A DNA stretch of 64,000 nucleotides from Sipunculus nudus (taxonomy: Eukaryota > Annelida > Sipuncula > Golfingiida > Sipunculidae): NCBI GenBank assembly GCA_026874595.1, contig CM049311.1:10319676-10383675 (forward strand). The letters run 5' to 3'. Below, piece by piece: positions 63,878 to 64,000 of the stretch. Every line of letters begins with the position of its first letter. The stretch's first letter is position 1. Under the pieces are notes generated by a model, which saw only the letters and a list, made by a program, of their open reading frames with translations, was not told the DNA's origin and did no database searches. The translations under genes were made by a program, and so were the position numbers.

Positions 63878-64000
63878 GGCCAAAATAAAAAAAAAGGTAT
63901 GGTTCTCAGGCACTTTTTTTTCAGAAATCAATGCGGGTGGGCGGTTTTTTTATTTTTAATTTTTTGGTATGTTTGGATAAAAATGACAAATGATTAGGGA
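63878..64000. mobile_element. Second GGC-ended MITE, cut by the window edge
   Basis: After TTA it reads GGC, an A-rich run, GGTATGGTTCTCAGGC, then TCAGAAATCAATGCGGGTGG, aligning to the left third of the copy at 62637. Its right end is outside the window. Confidence 0.6.

Larger units (their letters stand above)
59184..64000. other. Upstream intron and unassigned 5' region
   Basis: This lies upstream, on the minus strand, of the first visible exon. The missing start exon is either here and unrecognised or beyond the window. Apart from two MITE copies and a GC-richer patch at 63140-63400 I recognise nothing. Confidence 0.6.

Noticed and set aside
1-64000. CRISPR arrays, rRNA, tRNA, autonomous transposases, reverse transcriptases or viral genes
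   Set aside because: None of the expected repeats, folds or catalytic motifs were seen on either strand.

Overview
This is a window of animal nuclear DNA: AT-rich, spliced, and dominated by long introns and dispersed repeats. The one recognisable gene and the repeat types point to a mollusc, most likely a bivalve. The repeats match what is known of bivalve 'pearl'/Helentron-like non-autonomous elements: a core of tandem repeats near 157 bp, a run of (ACGG)n, and a palindromic 3' end finishing in CTAA. No bacterial, viral, CRISPR, rRNA or tRNA features were found.

The gene lies on the minus strand and is partial at both ends. Five exons at 59098-59183, 54039-54219, 52149-52385, 51294-51509 and 3458-3658 join in frame into 307 codons. 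They encode an N-terminal cysteine-rich segment, a PET domain, LIM1, LIM2 and the start of LIM3. The second LIM exon resembles the amino-terminal half-LIM of vertebrate FHL proteins, so the best call is an invertebrate Limpet/FHL-type PET-LIM protein. Testin and Prickle are more distant relatives. The start codon lies upstream of an unseen splice junction to the right. The remaining LIM domains lie beyond position 1.

Layout from left to right: 1-3457 is a last-visible-intron segment with a cluster of four X-box-like motifs. 3458-3658 is the LIM2 exon. 3659-51293 is a 47.6 kb intron holding most of the repeats: a 37-bp satellite with higher-order structure, two long Helentron-like elements, several TA-flanked MITEs, a 484-bp MITE, a palindrome-bearing tandem repeat, and a candidate alternative first exon at 49067-49147. 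51294-54219 holds three exons and CTCF-like motifs. 54220-59097 is an intron containing one Helentron-like element inserted inside another. 59098-59183 is the first visible exon. 59184-64000 is upstream intron with two copies of a GGC-ended MITE.

The most interesting reading is that the giant intron separates the PET-LIM1 module from the FHL-like module. An internal promoter there could make a short FHL-type isoform, and a short ATG exon with a phase-compatible donor is present at 49067-49147. Another point is a GC-AG intron inside the PET domain, supported by reading frame and domain length.
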